Below are positions 50,492-64,000 of a stretch of 64,000 bases of DNA, piece by piece; position 1 is the stretch's first letter, and each line of letters opens with the position of its first letter. Origin of the DNA: Rotaria macrura (Eukaryota > Rotifera > Eurotatoria > Philodinida > Philodinidae). The translations under genes and the position numbers were made by a program. The notes beneath the pieces are model-generated. The model saw nothing but the letters and a program-made list of their open reading frames with translations, was not told where the DNA came from and ran no database searches. The stretch spans positions 56,908 through 120,907 of the forward strand of contig OENT01000413.1 in NCBI GenBank assembly GCA_900239685.1, given 5' to 3'.

Positions 50492-53400
50492 CTATTGTTT
50501 TTGAACGTCTTCAGCAAGTGGACGTTTCGATTTTGTTTGTTTCAAACTAAGATCATCATCACTCATAGTTTGTTTCGATTCAGATGAACTTTGTTTTGTG
50601 TATGAAAATGAATTTGGAGTACGTCTTGTTGATGAGGTTCCACTTTCATTACGATTGAAACGTGAATATGGTTGATTTTGTTGCTGATAACGACCGTCTT
50701 GACGAGAATATTCATTTAATGAATTTCGATTACGTGTTGAAAATCGATCGTTCTCATTATTACGTTGAAAACCATCGCCAAAAGAGTTTTGCGAACTAGA
50801 GCAATAACAAAAATAAATACTGTGGAAATTTACTCATTCTACTGAAGTCATTAGCTATGAGGTTCTTACTAGCTTGAGGCACTTTTCAAAAACAAAATGT
50901 ATACATATCTTTGATGATACATCTCATGTCTCAATGCACTATTTGTTATTATTTTTATTCGTCCTTTCAGAATGTTTGATCATTTAAGACTCTTTTATTG
51001 ATGAAAAAAAAAACTCAAGATTATATTATTACTTAAAATAAAACCGATAAATATTTCAGTAATTCAATAGACATACTATACAGGCGATGTTCTATGACTT
51101 AACAGCATTGCTTATTTTTTTTTAATTGTCATTTTCTTTTCAATTAGTTTCAAAATCAAAGTATACGAAAATCAAAGGAAGGTTTTGTTTTTATTGCATA
51201 CAATTGATATCAATTTTCACTTTCTTCATGGAAAACTCGTTCTTTTTCAAGTTCCATTCTATTAGCATGCTTGAAAATAGTTATCAGTAACCATGAATTT
51301 TCGCTTCTAGAAATTTCAAACATAAATCATCGAGATTGGACGTACCGTCGTTGAAAATTGAAATCTTGTCGTTGAAAATTATTATTACCAAAACGATTTT
51401 CTCTATTGAATCCGCCTGTATTTCCTTGTCTGAAATTATTTGATTGTTGATAAAATCCTTCACGATTACGCTACAAAGTAATACGAAGCATAGATTTCAT
51501 TGAACTTTGTTCCATTGAATACATACGAATTCTGTACGAAAATTGCCGCGAGCATTGCCTTGCGGACCCTGTCGGTTAGGACCACGACGACTGAAAAAAA
51601 TACAATGTAAAGATTTTCTTTTCAAAGCACAATAATGAAATATAGTACTTCATCGGTTCGCTGAGAAATGCAGGTAAATCGGTCGTTGATAGACGGTTAT
51701 TCTTTAAAACCGTTTTTGATAAATCTTCAAAACGTGTTAAAAGACTTTGATTATTACTTTTTTCAGCAGCCAATCGAATATGTCTCATCTGAATCAAGAA
51801 GAAAAAATAGATTCAAAATTGTTTCAATTATGCACTTTTTTTATATTTTCGATTCAACTAACCACAAGTGGAAAAACTCGTCGGCCATCACTATTGGCTG
51901 GTGTTTGTTCAGCAAGTAATTGAACAACATTAATTGCTTCTTCAACTCGTCCCATGTCAGCATAACAAATGGCCTAATAAATCATTTTTATCATCTATGT
52001 TATTTGTAGAAAACAATTTCTTACTCGAATATTTTTCACTAGAAGATAATTTTGTATTCGAACAGCTGCTAAGATTTCCATTGCAAAAGATGGTTCACCC
52101 TAGCAAAATCAATCTTAATATTAACAATGAGAAAATGTACTTTGTTTTTGTTTTACTTGTTGAATAGATAGTAGTGCAACCATAGCAGCTGTACGTGGAC
52201 TTATGTCAGGATCACGTTCTCTAACTTTTGAAAGAATGTCTTTGGCTTTGACTAATGATTCTTTGGTATTCTATAAAAATTTTCATTGTCTTGTATGTTA
52301 TTTACCTTAAACTGATTCTTACTTTTCGATATAATCCTTCGATAGCTAGCATAACAACATCGGACGGAAATGTTCGTCCACTTGTCGTAGAAAATCCACG
52401 TTTACTACCATGTTCAAATACTTTGATAACATCATCAAAACGTTTTTCGTCGATTAATTTATTCATAAGAATAAGTGCTGATCCCGAATCACTGAATATG
52501 CTATTTAAACTCTATTTTGACACAAGAAACAAAGTCAAAGAAAAATAAGCAAAGAGAGCATGAAATTTTTACATCATTCATATATAAGTCTAAAGCTAGA
52601 TCAGATTTATCGTGTACATAGAGTAATCGCATAAGTGGTGAACCAAAATGATAATCACTCAATTTAACTTTGCTCGCACTATATCTAAATGGGAAAAGGG
52701 GAAAGTTGAGAAAAACAAACATTTGAAATATTATTTTGGTGAGAGACTTTTTTAATCCTTGAATAACAGTATCAATTTCTTGATCGTTAGAAGCTGACAT
52801 AATCATATTTCGTAAATCTTCTGTGAAGATTTGAGAATTTGTTTCTTCAATGGAATCAACAAAACGCTTTTTAAAAGCATCTATATAGACGAAAAAAAGA
52901 GTTGACCATGTAAAACAAGAATAAGGAAGATCATTGAATGGATTTATATTTACCAAGTGATGGTGCATAACGTGCAACATGTTGTTCGCGAGATAATTTA
53001 AAACTATCAATGCCAATCCCTGAGCTTGAAAATAATGTACGAACTTGAATATGGATATTTCCACATGATGCACCTAAGTAAGAAATGTTTTCGTTCAATA
53101 AAATTCAACAAAGTGAACATTTTTGACTGCTCAATCAGATATTCATGTGAATTTCGATTTATTCGACACGAGACAGTTTTGAGAATTCATTAGATTGACT
53201 TTATTAATTGAAAAACTAGAATGTTCACAGTTCATATAGTATTGAGGAATCGGGTACTGGTAATCATTGAGAACGAATATTCACTAACTATCGATATTGA
53301 ATACGTCTCAGGTAAGAAACAAAGACACAGAGTTTCGATTCAACTTTGTCTATCAGTTGCAGAATTGAATTGCATTATTGAATTATAATGTTTTATCTCT

Positions 53401-54305
53401 GCTCATTTCTTACGTGTTGTTCGATAGAATACATATTTATCTTTCAAAGAATTAATTTTCTTTGCACACCAACGCTTATATAATGAAGATTATTAGAGAC
53501 GATCTAACGATAGTAGTACATAGTTTAGAAATCAAGCAAGATTCATCATTACAAGAGGGTCGCCATAGCAATAGTAGTACCGTCCGATTCACTAACAAAC
53601 ACGTGGAGAAGGTACACAAAGAGAAAACTCTTTTTGAAATAATTACAATATTTTTCTGACTGTATCTCAAATTCATTGTTTTTAATTGTTATTCAAATCA
53701 TGAGTGCAATAGAAAACTTCATTTGTGACTAGATCGAGACCGTACGTGAAATCTGCTAAAAAATTGTTTTATTTCGATATTTGAAGTTGAAAAACAAGGA
53801 ATCACATATAGAAACAACTGTTGCTACCGTACAAATTTAGATTAATGATAATGATGAATACACACCGAACTATCAAAATGATACATACAAGACTAGTATG
53901 AACTGGAAATAATTTTTTCATAATGACATGTGAGAAACTTCTGTTGAAGTTAATTGGAGTTTGCTGCATCTTTTGACATGTAACTTCCAATGATTTACTA
54001 TTTTTCATCTAGTATACTTGTAAACGAAGGAATCTTTACAAAAGGTTGAATGTACCCCGCACGTGCACATCATCGATAGTACTATGAGAATGAAGACTCA
54101 CATGTAATACTTCTAGTGTATTCTGTGTCAGTTTAAAATTCCATACAAGTCTAACACAATCGTGATATGGCACTTCAAAAACATTTCGTTACGCTCCGTC
54201 TATATGTGTCACTGCTATCAAAATAGTATTTATTGATAAATACAAACGCTAAATCAACTTACGATTGACAGCCAAAACGGCAACTCGTCGAAGAATATCA
54301 GCCAT
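50492..54305 (-). CDS. PTCD2-like: PTCD2-like mitochondrial PPR protein with RGG/QN-rich tail, 12 exons
   Basis: Minus-strand exons 54263-54305, 52954-53073, 52748-52880, 52573-52684, 52323-52511, 52157-52270, 52025-52099, 51863-51973, 51649-51788, 51527-51590, 51346-51470 and 50492-50795 join in phase to 509 residues. The N-terminus (MADILRRVAVLAVN, then VRTLFSSSG) looks like a mitochondrial targeting peptide. The middle carries the PTCD2 pattern: YHFGSPLMRLLYVHDKSDLA, IFSDSGSALILMNKL and helical repeat pairs. PTCD2 acts in mitochondrial RNA processing and respiratory complex III biogenesis in mammals. The last roughly 160 residues are different: Arg/Gly/Asn/Gln-rich (GNARGNFR, FRQGNTGGFNRENRFGNNNF), like RNA-binding disordered tails. 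Human PTCD2 (388 residues) lacks this tail. Exon 3 ends with an unusual GTCTCT donor. Intron 1 is 1.2 kb. The ATG directly follows an AG acceptor-like site. Confidence 0.85.
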
Positions 54306-54307
54306 CT

Positions 54308-55292
54308 AAAAGAGAACAAATAAACAATTGATTATCTAACCATTTTCTATGGTTTATCTATAAAACAAATATAAATTATATTTAATTGCATGGCATATAT
54401 CATAGGAAAACTGTTATTTTCCGTCACTAATTCATCTCATACATAAGTGCCTAATCAGTCAGCAAATCGGGCTCATATGAAAAATGTGATCGATTGAAAT
54501 ACAAGTCAATATATCGGGTAGAAAACAAGAAAAACAACATGTATATAGGAATGAAATCTATGGATTATTAAAAACGATTTCTATTGGAAGAGAAGATCAA
54601 GTATTGCGATGTTCAATAGTTAAGAAAAGTTTATTTAAAAAGAATTTCACAAAACGAAGAAAAACAAGTACTTTCTGAGCAGACATCATGCTTAAAAATT
54701 GTTAGGCTGCTTAGGATTATAGATGTCGCTTCAATTTTAGAGTAACTATATACGCAGTCTATGTGGGCACAAATTACTAAACGAAACACATGACGTTGAA
54801 GTATTGGCTTGTCAACAGATATACGCTCTCATTTCGATTCACTCATTTCTCTGACCATTGGATATCGTACATTATACGTTGATATAGCTATGAATGGAAG
54901 CATAAACATGTATTGCTAAGACAACGAAGATGTATGTACTCTTAAGTAATAAAACTGCGATTCTTGTTTATCTCTTACGTGTCTATTTTTAATCGCAACA
55001 ATGACTGAGGTGTATATTATTCTGTTGAATTCTTTTACTTTGTGTAGATCAATATGTGAACCATAGTTTTGCACTAATCCGAATGGTGATTTATTAAAAC
55101 AGCATGACTAAACAATCAAATATTAAATAAAGTTCTTTTCATTTCAAAAAGTAAAACCAGGACAGGTAAGCATGACGGACAGGTTGTACTATGAAAAACA
55201 AACAAGAAAATAAGCGACTCTCATGTATCGATGGAACCCGTGGTTCTATGCATCTATAGGATAGGAATCACGTAACTACATGAAAATATGAA
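54308..55292. other. Spacer between glycogen synthase and PTCD2-like genes
   Basis: About 1 kb between two same-strand genes. It should contain the glycogen synthase 3' untranslated region and any PTCD2-like promoter. No supported frame seen. Confidence 0.5.
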
Positions 55293-58200
55293 TTATGATT
55301 GTTCCTTGTCCGTTTGCACAATTTTTGATTGATCACCACTATTCGATGGCGATATTGTATTTTCAGTAATTTGTGTCTGCTGCAATGTATCGCATATAAC
55401 TGATTCATCGTCTTTTAATATTGATGTATGGTCGTCTCCATGTTGATCATCGTGTAAGCCAAATTCGACTTTATCATCACTGTTTAGTGGTTGGTTGGCA
55501 GCAATTACATTGAGATGACTTTCTGCTCCGATCGTTATTTGACTTATTTCATCATCATTAGCATCAGGAAATGTTGGTTCGTCGGCTGCTGCAGCATTAG
55601 TAGCAGCAACAGATGCTGCAGCATTGGTAGCAGCAGCAGAAGCTGCAGCATTGGTAGCAGCAACATATACTGCAGCATTGGTAGCAGCAACGGATGCTGG
55701 AGCATTGGCAGCTGCAACAGCTGCTGCCCGAAATTGTTTATCCAGAGGTAGATGATTCGCTGATGCTGGGCGTGTAAATGAAGGTTTATATAAATCCTTG
55801 TTTGTTGATGATTCTTTTGATACAATCTAAAGGATTCGTTTTACGAAGATTATTTTCTCATATTGAAAATATTCATGAATTACTGATTGAAATGAAATTT
55901 CTTGTGGTGGTGATGGATGTTCATCTTCATCGTCAGAGCCTTCATCATCATTTTCTGGAGGCGCTGGTGTTGATGAACGAGACATAGCTGGTGTCGAAGG
56001 ATTTGACGATGTTTCACTCGCCTAAAATTAATATGCGCCAAGTGAATCGAGAGAAAGACAAACAATATATGTATACAGACCAATTTAAGCATTTCGTCTT
56101 CGACTTCAGGATGAATGCGGGCTAATGCTATTTGACGAGCACGATAGTAGTACTAAAAATAGATATGCTGCCATATGAAAATTTCACCGTATATACTTCA
56201 AATGAGAACATAATGCATCCGATGGAAGAGAACAATTTTGATCATCTGAACAGCATTTCTCGAATACAATTGAGCAAAACAACAAGACTTTTCTGTTTAG
56301 AATTTTATTACTGCAGAAGAATAATCCAAATTGATGTCATCTCACGCTCCTAAACATCAAGATCCGATTGGCATGTGCAGGAAAATACAAGTCACTTATG
56401 GATCTCAATAGATATGATAAGAGGAATCATCTCATCATGCGATCGAATCCGATGGTCAGTATTGTCTACTCTTGAGTTGTGACAAAAGAATCTAGTTATT
56501 GTGAGAACATCAAAAAGTATTCCTTTGAATGATTTTTGAACGGATAAAATCAAGTCTGATGAAGAACGATCATAATATAATTTTTCCGATGTATTTGATT
56601 AACTTTCGATTTACTAGATTTCTATGCTTTCCTGTTTCGTTTTGAATTTTTCGTGGTTTAACCAACTCTCACATTTACTTCTGTTATTGTTCATTGAATG
56701 TATTCCAAATTTTCCTATTGAAGAAACAAGTTTTTTTGAAAAATGAATTTCTTCTTATGTTTGCCAGTTATCGAAACGATCAGTAAAAATTTCGCATCAT
56801 GATGGTAATGTGATTTGTATGATTTATTTCTTACTGGTTTCCATTGAATAATTTTCTTAACCCTATGAAAGAGAAGATGGCATGTATCAGTCACAACGAA
56901 AAACAAACATCGGTCATGAGTACGAAACTGCCAAATTGGTTTGTTGGCTACTTTAGAATGTCAAGTGATGTATTATAATTTCAACAGGACCTCTAGTCGA
57001 CTGTCTATTCTATTGTTTAAACAACTTACAATGCCTAATATATTCCAATCAAGTAATTCACTCAATCGTTCTGTGCGATTACGCAAAATAATACGTTGCC
57101 GTCTTGTTAACAATGTAAAATCATACATATACTAAAAAGAAGTAAAGTAAATTTCCTTATGGAAGTATTCTACGTTTTTTTGTCTTAAATTGTACTTGTG
57201 CAAGCTGATGACAGGATGCATCAGCATTTCTTAGTCGTCTATCAACAATATAAATACCATATGTTTGGGGTTCATGAACATGTTCTTCCATGAAACAACC
57301 GAAACCACTTAAATTTGTTGAAATACTTGGTACACCCATGACAGTACATTCAGCTGGTGTATAACCCCATGGTTCATAATAAGATGGAAATACACCCAAA
57401 TGACAACCGCGTACAAATTCATCATAATCAAGTGGCAGCAATGGACTTGTTGAACGTAAAAATTCAGGATGAAATATAACTTTAACACGATCTGATCGTG
57501 CATTAAATAATTGACAACGACGAAGTGCATTCAGTATTGGATCGTTAATATCATCACATACATTGTGTGTACATATGGGTGGTAATGCTGAACGCTAGAA
57601 GGCAAGATTTATTTTTGAAAAATAAAAACGAAAGAAAACAGAATGAAAGATTATACTTGTGATGCATAAATACACTTTTTTAATTCGATCAAATCACTTG
57701 AACGTAATATATGTTCCGCTGTTGGAAGGCAACCTCTTAAAAAATGAATCGAATGGTCTATTATTTCGAAATTATTTATACATGATATAATTTAAAATTA
57801 TACGAACAAATAGATAATCTAATCTTTTCGGAAGAAATTAACAGGATTACTGAATTTTATTTGGATGAATGTTTTCGTGTTTGCAGTCTAATTTAATATT
57901 CCGCAGTACATTATTATCATAATCAAGGTTCTATTTACTTAATTTTGTTAATTTAATATGAATATTTTTTCGATGTTAAATACTTAGATTTCTAAAAATC
58001 TAATATCATTGAACTTGTCGAGAACTTTAGATTCCTACTGACCTAGTTTTTAGTCTCGCGTTTCATTAGTTGATGTTCTGTTTAGATATTGACTTCGTTT
58101 AGCTACTGAAAACATTCAGCGATTTTCACTTGCATGAAGTTTACATGTTCAACAAGATAAAACAAACAACTCTGAAATCTGTATGTACATCAGAAATTCA

Positions 58201-60522
58201 ATGATATTATCAATAGTGTCCTACCGATGATTTCATATTTTGACTGTGCAATTCGTGGTAAAATGTAATAGAATTAAATTCTAATAGTTCGGAAAATACA
58301 ATTGTACTTCACTAGTATCGATTACAATTAAAATTGATAATTTTATTTTTGATTGAAAAGTCATTTACATATCCCTAGATGCTGCCATTAATCGTACTTT
58401 CTTTCAATAATGTTATTTCTATACAATCTATGTCGTTGACCATCTCTATTAAAGGTCATGAAAACTTTCACTGAATACATTAGCATATATGTATATCTTT
58501 CTTCTCAGTTCTTGTAGTTAATGGTATCACAAGATTCAACATAAAAAAAACATGAACCTCATTATTTCCTCGAATACTCCGCTCTCGAAATTAATAACAT
58601 TCAATACATTTAATATTATAAGATATATTCGAGAGAGTGCCGAATATTTTCAAAGTAAGAAAATCCTTATTATCAAAAAACAACACCACTGCAGTGCGCT
58701 CACTCTTAGTAATGCGTAGAAAAATATTGTCACGCTACTGCAATACATTGTATGATCAACATGAATTGTTGTAATAAATCTCTCTCGTGCTATTTCAATC
58801 TGATATACTTACTTGAGACTGATTTCATAAAGTCTTTTACCGATGTCACCTTGTATATGATGTACTGTATCTCGAAACATTTTTGCGATGGATTGGCCAC
58901 GTAACGATTCAACATTGAAATTATTCGTTACCGTCGGAAATATAAGAAATGCTACGACAGTAACGTCAGAACCAGACGACTAAAAAAGAAAGAATTTCAA
59001 TGATTTCAAAAAAAGCCAATGGGAAACTAAAACTAAAAATTCGTTTATTCGTTACTTTAAGCATATGGTTTAATCGAGCTAATGATTCGATGTACATGTC
59101 AGCACCTTTATTCGTAAATTCATATCGACCAGCAATAAAGAAATACAATGTTTTGTCCAAATCAAAATCATAATGTCTAAATTAAACAGAAAATCTATTC
59201 TTCAATTTTATGTTCGTAACAGAAAAATAAACAACAGAATTACCCATAAAAATGTCCACGTACGAATGCATTTAGTTTTTCTTTATTTTGCGCATGTAAA
59301 TTTTGAAATTCATGTAATGCAGCAAATTTTTGAACATTAAGTCCATTCGGTGTTAATACATCTAATGAGAACAGTAACACAAATTACTACCTGAAAAACG
59401 GTAGATTTTTCATTTCATTCTACCTGGTTTCTTTTTCAAAAGATATTCTGATTCGATGCCTGTGATTTTCGATACCGTCGTAAATACATGTGCACATGAT
59501 GCAGCAGCACGTTCAATACAATACCGGTGATATATTTGACGATCACCAGCTTCTTTATCAAGATCGAACTAAGTTTAAAAATACAACAATATAAACTATA
59601 CAGTTGCGTTACTATCGATTCTGTACAAGAGGTAAATTATTATAGAAATCTGTTGAACCAGCACACAAATATCTTCCTAAAAGTGTTGCATGTGTTGTAA
59701 ATATTAAAGCACAATCATAACTAAGAAGACGTGTCATTATAAGACCAACACCAGCTAGCCATTCGTGAAAATGAGCGATAACATAACTTTTTTGTTTTCG
59801 CTTCACACGATCGATAAACTAGAAAACAATTAAACGATTATCATAGAAATATCTATCAATGGTAGAAGAAAGCATCGAGAATATTTATTTGAACTTACAA
59901 TGCCGATAAACCAAAACACACAAAAACCAAACAGTAATGCATCATTCGCTTCTTTATCATGATATGGTATACCGATGTGGGAATGTTCAAAAAAATCACC
60001 TTTCCAACCATCTAATCTATTTGATGCCGAACCAATATCAAAAAGAACAACTTGAGGAACGCTATCAATCAACCAATTTCCAGTGACAACCTACAATATT
60101 TCTTCGTAGAATAATATTATTCTATACTTAAATTTAAGTTACATGAACACCGAACCGTCTCATTTCTTGAGCTGATTCCCTTATTACATCGATTTTCGAT
60201 TCACCGATTTCCACTTCAGTTTTTACGAATGCATCATTATAGGGACCCAAACAAATATAATTATTACCATATTCTTTTTTTGTTACTGGTACTTTTGAAC
60301 GTATAACCGTATAGATTCCTCCAACTAAAATGTTTGTATAAGTAAAAGATAAACACAAAGTATTCTTTGTCAATAACCTTTATTTGCAACCTCCCATGAT
60401 ACTTCTAGGAGCCATTTATTTAATTGTTCAGCAGTTTCCCCATTATCCAAACATTCTTCGAAGTGAATACCTTGAAAATTTTTCAATGTTTTCGCTGCAT
60501 GTTTTATTTTTGATATCGACAT
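55293..60522 (-). CDS. GYS1-like: Glycogen [starch] synthase (GYS family), 14 exons
   Basis: Minus-strand exons 60378-60522, 60143-60324, 59899-60090, 59627-59818, 59424-59568, 59244-59361, 59056-59176, 58813-58979, 57657-57735, 57196-57594, 57030-57131, 56081-56152, 55884-56021 and 55293-55826 join in phase to 861 residues (human GYS1 is 737). It transfers glucose from UDP-glucose to growing glycogen. Seen: the UDP-binding start [56 protein letters not shown]-type motif, and the GT3 E-x7-E pair in [12 protein letters not shown]. The arginine cluster for glucose-6-phosphate control is also present ([21 protein letters not shown]). A Ser/Pro then Asp/Glu tail ([20 protein letters not shown]) resembles the phosphorylated tail of animal enzymes. 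The last exon adds about 178 residues, including five 9-residue Ala-rich repeats. Intron 8 is 1.1 kb; exon 12 uses a GTCTGT donor. Confidence 0.97.
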
Positions 60523-63500
60523 TTTTTTTCGATTTGTATTTAAATTATCTGGCCGAGAAACAGCACTTGTAAATTTATTTGATTACACTCAGGTGTGATA
60601 TCTATCAATGATAAGATCTAATCAAACATCAATATAAGTATAAAAATAGAAAAATTTACTGATACAGAAAAGTAAATAAATAACTGTTATTTACATTATT
60701 ATGATTATTACGACGGTGCATATGATAACGTGTGATCGCTTATCTAGGTATCTTTTTTTCTCGAAAAAATTTGTAAAAATTTAAGCGAGTCAATAAACGA
60801 TGTAAAATCAAGGAGATAAAATGAAAATAAATAACAGTCAATTTATCTCCTATGAAGAATCAGAAAAAAAGCCGACGATGGCATTACTATTTTCTGGGTA
60901 AGAGAGAACATATGTTATTTGTATTTATATCACAAAATTTGTAGATGACGCTAGAAGAAAATAGCATAGTCGTGTAAGAAACAATAGGTACACATCAAAC
61001 AAGTTATTGAAATAAATATCAAAGTACCCAAGAAAAATGGAAAAGTAACTTGAAACTTATCGGAGTACATTAAAAATAGATTTCAATAAAATGACCGTAA
61101 TGTATCGAATAATTTCATTTTATGATATCTTATCGAGAGAAGCGGTCAAGGTTATAAAAGAACAAGTCAAAAAGAGAAATAAATAACAATCTATGTATTT
61201 CATTTCGACTTCCCGATGAAGATTAATTCAACTCTTCAAAATTTTGTCGAATTCAACATGGAGATCGATAGCAATATCATCGAATCTTTGTAATAGATAT
61301 TAATTATTTCGAATGATCGAAGTTTTTATGATTCCTATCAAACCCAGTCGTAAATGTATGTCAGGCGATGATGAGAATAGCTCGAAACGTTTTTAGTGTC
61401 AGTGACAATTGTTTACTATCGTTAAAAAATTCGACTGAAAGAAAATTTACTCTACTATGAAGATATTATTTATTATTGAGTAAGTATAAAATGTATTTCG
61501 CATATCAAATTAGTGAATAGAATTATTAGCACGCGCAAAATGAAATTGGTTGAACTGAAATAAAATTTTTCATATCGCAGAACTGAAAAAAAGTTCATGC
61601 ATCACCTGTAGTGGATTCTCATCATACAGTAGTACTGATCTATTTATCATTAGTTTACATTATCCTTAACATGCAAAATCATGTTCATGTTCTCGAAGTC
61701 AATTATCAGTTTTCAAAATTCTAGAAGAAAAAAAACTCGTTATCATCGAAGTTCAATAACCCTATGTCTTGTTTAGAATTCGTACATCCTAGACAATTAA
61801 ATCAGGCATTATACAATACACACAATCTGTGTTTACTCGTGTAGCATATGATTCATAAGTCGAGAAATGTCTTTCGATAAATATTGTTTACTGCAAATGA
61901 TCATATGACAAGTCGGGTAAGATCATACTTGAGTCATAACTAGTGTGAAAAACAAGCTAAATAGAAAAAATCAAACCATAGATGGTGGAAGATCACTATT
62001 GATATGTAAAAGACAACTAAACATCGCTCGATAAGGACAAAGTTTTAATTAATTAGTAATTGATTGTAAAGATTGCTATTTTTCTATTATTCAAAGATAT
62101 TCTTCTTTCGGCAGCGTCACCATACAGGTAAGAACGTGGAATAAAAACTTTACATTTAGTATTTTCACTTGTATTCGATGCGAAATTTTATTCAGTGTTT
62201 ATGCGATTGAATTATTGGTAGATTTTCAAAGGTAATAACGTCACTGTAGTACTTTGAAACAAACAATAACAGAAGAAAATACATCCAATATTGCCACAGA
62301 ATACAACAAGAGTCGTAAATGTGATAGTGCGATACAATATTTTCGTCTCCGATTACGTTTCAATATTCAAGGATTGAAATTCAAAACACTACGGCCTACT
62401 TTTTCATGATATCGAAACAAAACTAAATCAAGAAATCAGCACCTTTATGAAACATGTTAAACTTTGAAATGATTACAATTTCATTTTTCAATTTATATTG
62501 AATATATACACGAGCAAATATAAAAAACAGTGAGTTGAAATTAAGTAACTAAAACAAGTCAATCATAGAAAGCCAATTTTCGATTCCATGAATATGTGAA
62601 TGGATGATGAAATGTTTGATAAAGAATATCAAGAAAATGGTACAGAAGAGTCAATCGTAGAAAAAAGAATATTGTTCAACGTTTCATATCAATTTCATTC
62701 AAGAAAACATCTATAAGAGTAATTAGGGATCATCAGGATGTGACATATACTGTAATTGAATTGTCCATACAAAATGAATTTAAAAAAGGTGTTGAGTATT
62801 CGACAAATGCTTAGGAGTAGGTTATCTTATTGTATGAGATTCTATTCAATACATATAAGCTTCTGACGATTATATTTTAAAGTAAATCGAGAAAAAACGT
62901 GGTAGAATCAATGACAAGAATTTTTACTCAAAATTGACACTTGATTTCGATAAGAACATTCTCTTAATCATGTATTGAAGTCATTTATGAAAACAACACT
63001 TTCTATCATCATTCAAATATCTTCTCAATCTTTTGTTTATACTTCAAATAAGTTCTGAAATTCATATTTAACTTAATTATTTTCAACTATACAAATATTG
63101 TAAGACTTCGTTTTGTTTGTCGAGATCTTTACAATAAATTTTGTTTGCAACAGTATTTTCATTTGTATAGAATGATACTGCCATTCTTTTTCTGAATTCT
63201 ATTGGTAATGTATTGATACTTCTGAAAACGTTATTTGATAATGTACGATGGTAATTAATGATTATTTCATTTTTTTCTGACATCACTTCAATGAATAGAA
63301 TATAAAATGAAACTTTGAATAAAATCTCATACATTTAGCGTACAACAATAATGATCCCTCATAAGTAGTTACTTGACTCAAAACTCATGATGATCAAGCA
63401 AATGTAGTCAGTAGAGTCAAATCTATTTGGATTTTTGCTGATATCTATCATCCAAACTTGAGAAACGCTTCAATACTACTATGAATGGAATTTTTTTCGG

Positions 63501-64000
63501 AATTTTCCACTTCTTGTCTCTTGTGGAAGAAATATTTGAATTCTAATTTGCGAAAAAAAGCAACCTTTTCGAAATTTTATGGATTCGAACTTTTTTCATT
63601 TAAGTTGATATTCTGAACTGATTCAGCATCTATTAGATGTTTCAGAACAATATGTGTGGATATAGAAACCAGATTAATAGAATGAATCTAAGAATATATT
63701 TAACAACATTTTAAACATGAGCAAAGTAATCTCAACCGTTGAAGTCATGTAGAAACGATATGTGTCAGCGAAATGTTTTACTAAAGAACATAGTAAACAT
63801 CTTTCAAAAGCGATAATTTTTACTTTTTTCGTTTACAACAGATTGTTTTTTTCGATCTTCACAAATGTTGAGAGAATAATTTCGTTAATAGAAACATCTG
63901 AGTTTCTTCAGTTTTATCGTAATTTAGGGGTGACCCTTTATTTTTATTTTCCTTTACAATAAAGGATAAAGATAAATGATTAATTTATCTTTATTTTTTA
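60523..64000. other. Gene-poor end of window
   Basis: About 3.5 kb upstream of glycogen synthase. The first few hundred bases should hold its promoter. An acceptor-like CGGCCAG lies 26 bases before its ATG. One minus-strand frame at 63083-63334 (83 residues) has mixed composition but no recognised family or splice partner. Nothing else is supported. Confidence 0.5.

Noticed and set aside
55491-55825. Ser/Cys-rich and Leu/Gln-rich frames on both strands
   Set aside because: Shadows of the Ala-repeat in the last glycogen synthase exon.
1-64000. tRNA or rRNA genes
   Set aside because: No cloverleaf or rRNA core was recognised by eye; a tRNAscan/Infernal run would be needed to exclude them.

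Overview
The window looks like nuclear DNA from a small invertebrate animal, with a bdelloid rotifer as the best guess. It is strongly AT-rich. Its genes are split by mostly short introns (about 55-75 bases) with GT..AG borders and long ones interspersed. It encodes animal proteins such as mTOR, importin alpha, glycogen synthase, canopy, PTCD2 and LC8 dynein light chain. The phylum is inferred from gene style, not proven. All multi-exon models were built by hand from splice signals, checked for reading-phase consistency and compared with family knowledge; no search was run.

Layout. 1-2800: no convincing gene; a GC-rich minisatellite (236-455) and a decayed second array. 2801-7385 (+): a secreted-type, single-pass, mucin-stalk glycoprotein. 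8323-13028 (-): an ankyrin-repeat protein ending in a CaaX box, with a MITE-like insertion in its long intron. 13060-16221: gene-poor. 16222-18001 (-): a canopy (CNPY3/4-like) gene 156 bases behind a DoxX-like membrane protein gene. 20738-21652 (-): C-terminal exons of a tandem-BRCT (BRCA1/BARD1-like) protein. 22676-24823 (-): two tightly packed genes that share an unrecognised CCCH zinc-type module (three copies in all). 25012-25499 (+): a small membrane protein. 27518-30726 (-): importin alpha. 30727-35247: gene-poor, with simple repeats. 35248-36003 (+): an LC8 dynein light chain with a long disordered N-terminus. 36428-50202 (-): a complete mTOR gene of 15 exons. 50492-54305 (-): a PTCD2-like mitochondrial PPR protein with an R/G/Q/N-rich tail. 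55293-60522 (-): a complete glycogen synthase gene of 14 exons. 60523-64000: no supported gene.

Function. mTOR and glycogen synthase are both nutrient and energy regulators, but their nearness is probably chance. Most other genes are housekeeping: nuclear import, ER folding, mitochondrial RNA, dynein. Several same-strand genes are closely spaced, and many start codons lie 0-35 bases after a pyrimidine-rich AG acceptor. This fits spliced-leader trans-splicing and short operons, which are known in bdelloids, but RNA data would be needed to confirm it. No rRNA, tRNA or CRISPR array was recognised.
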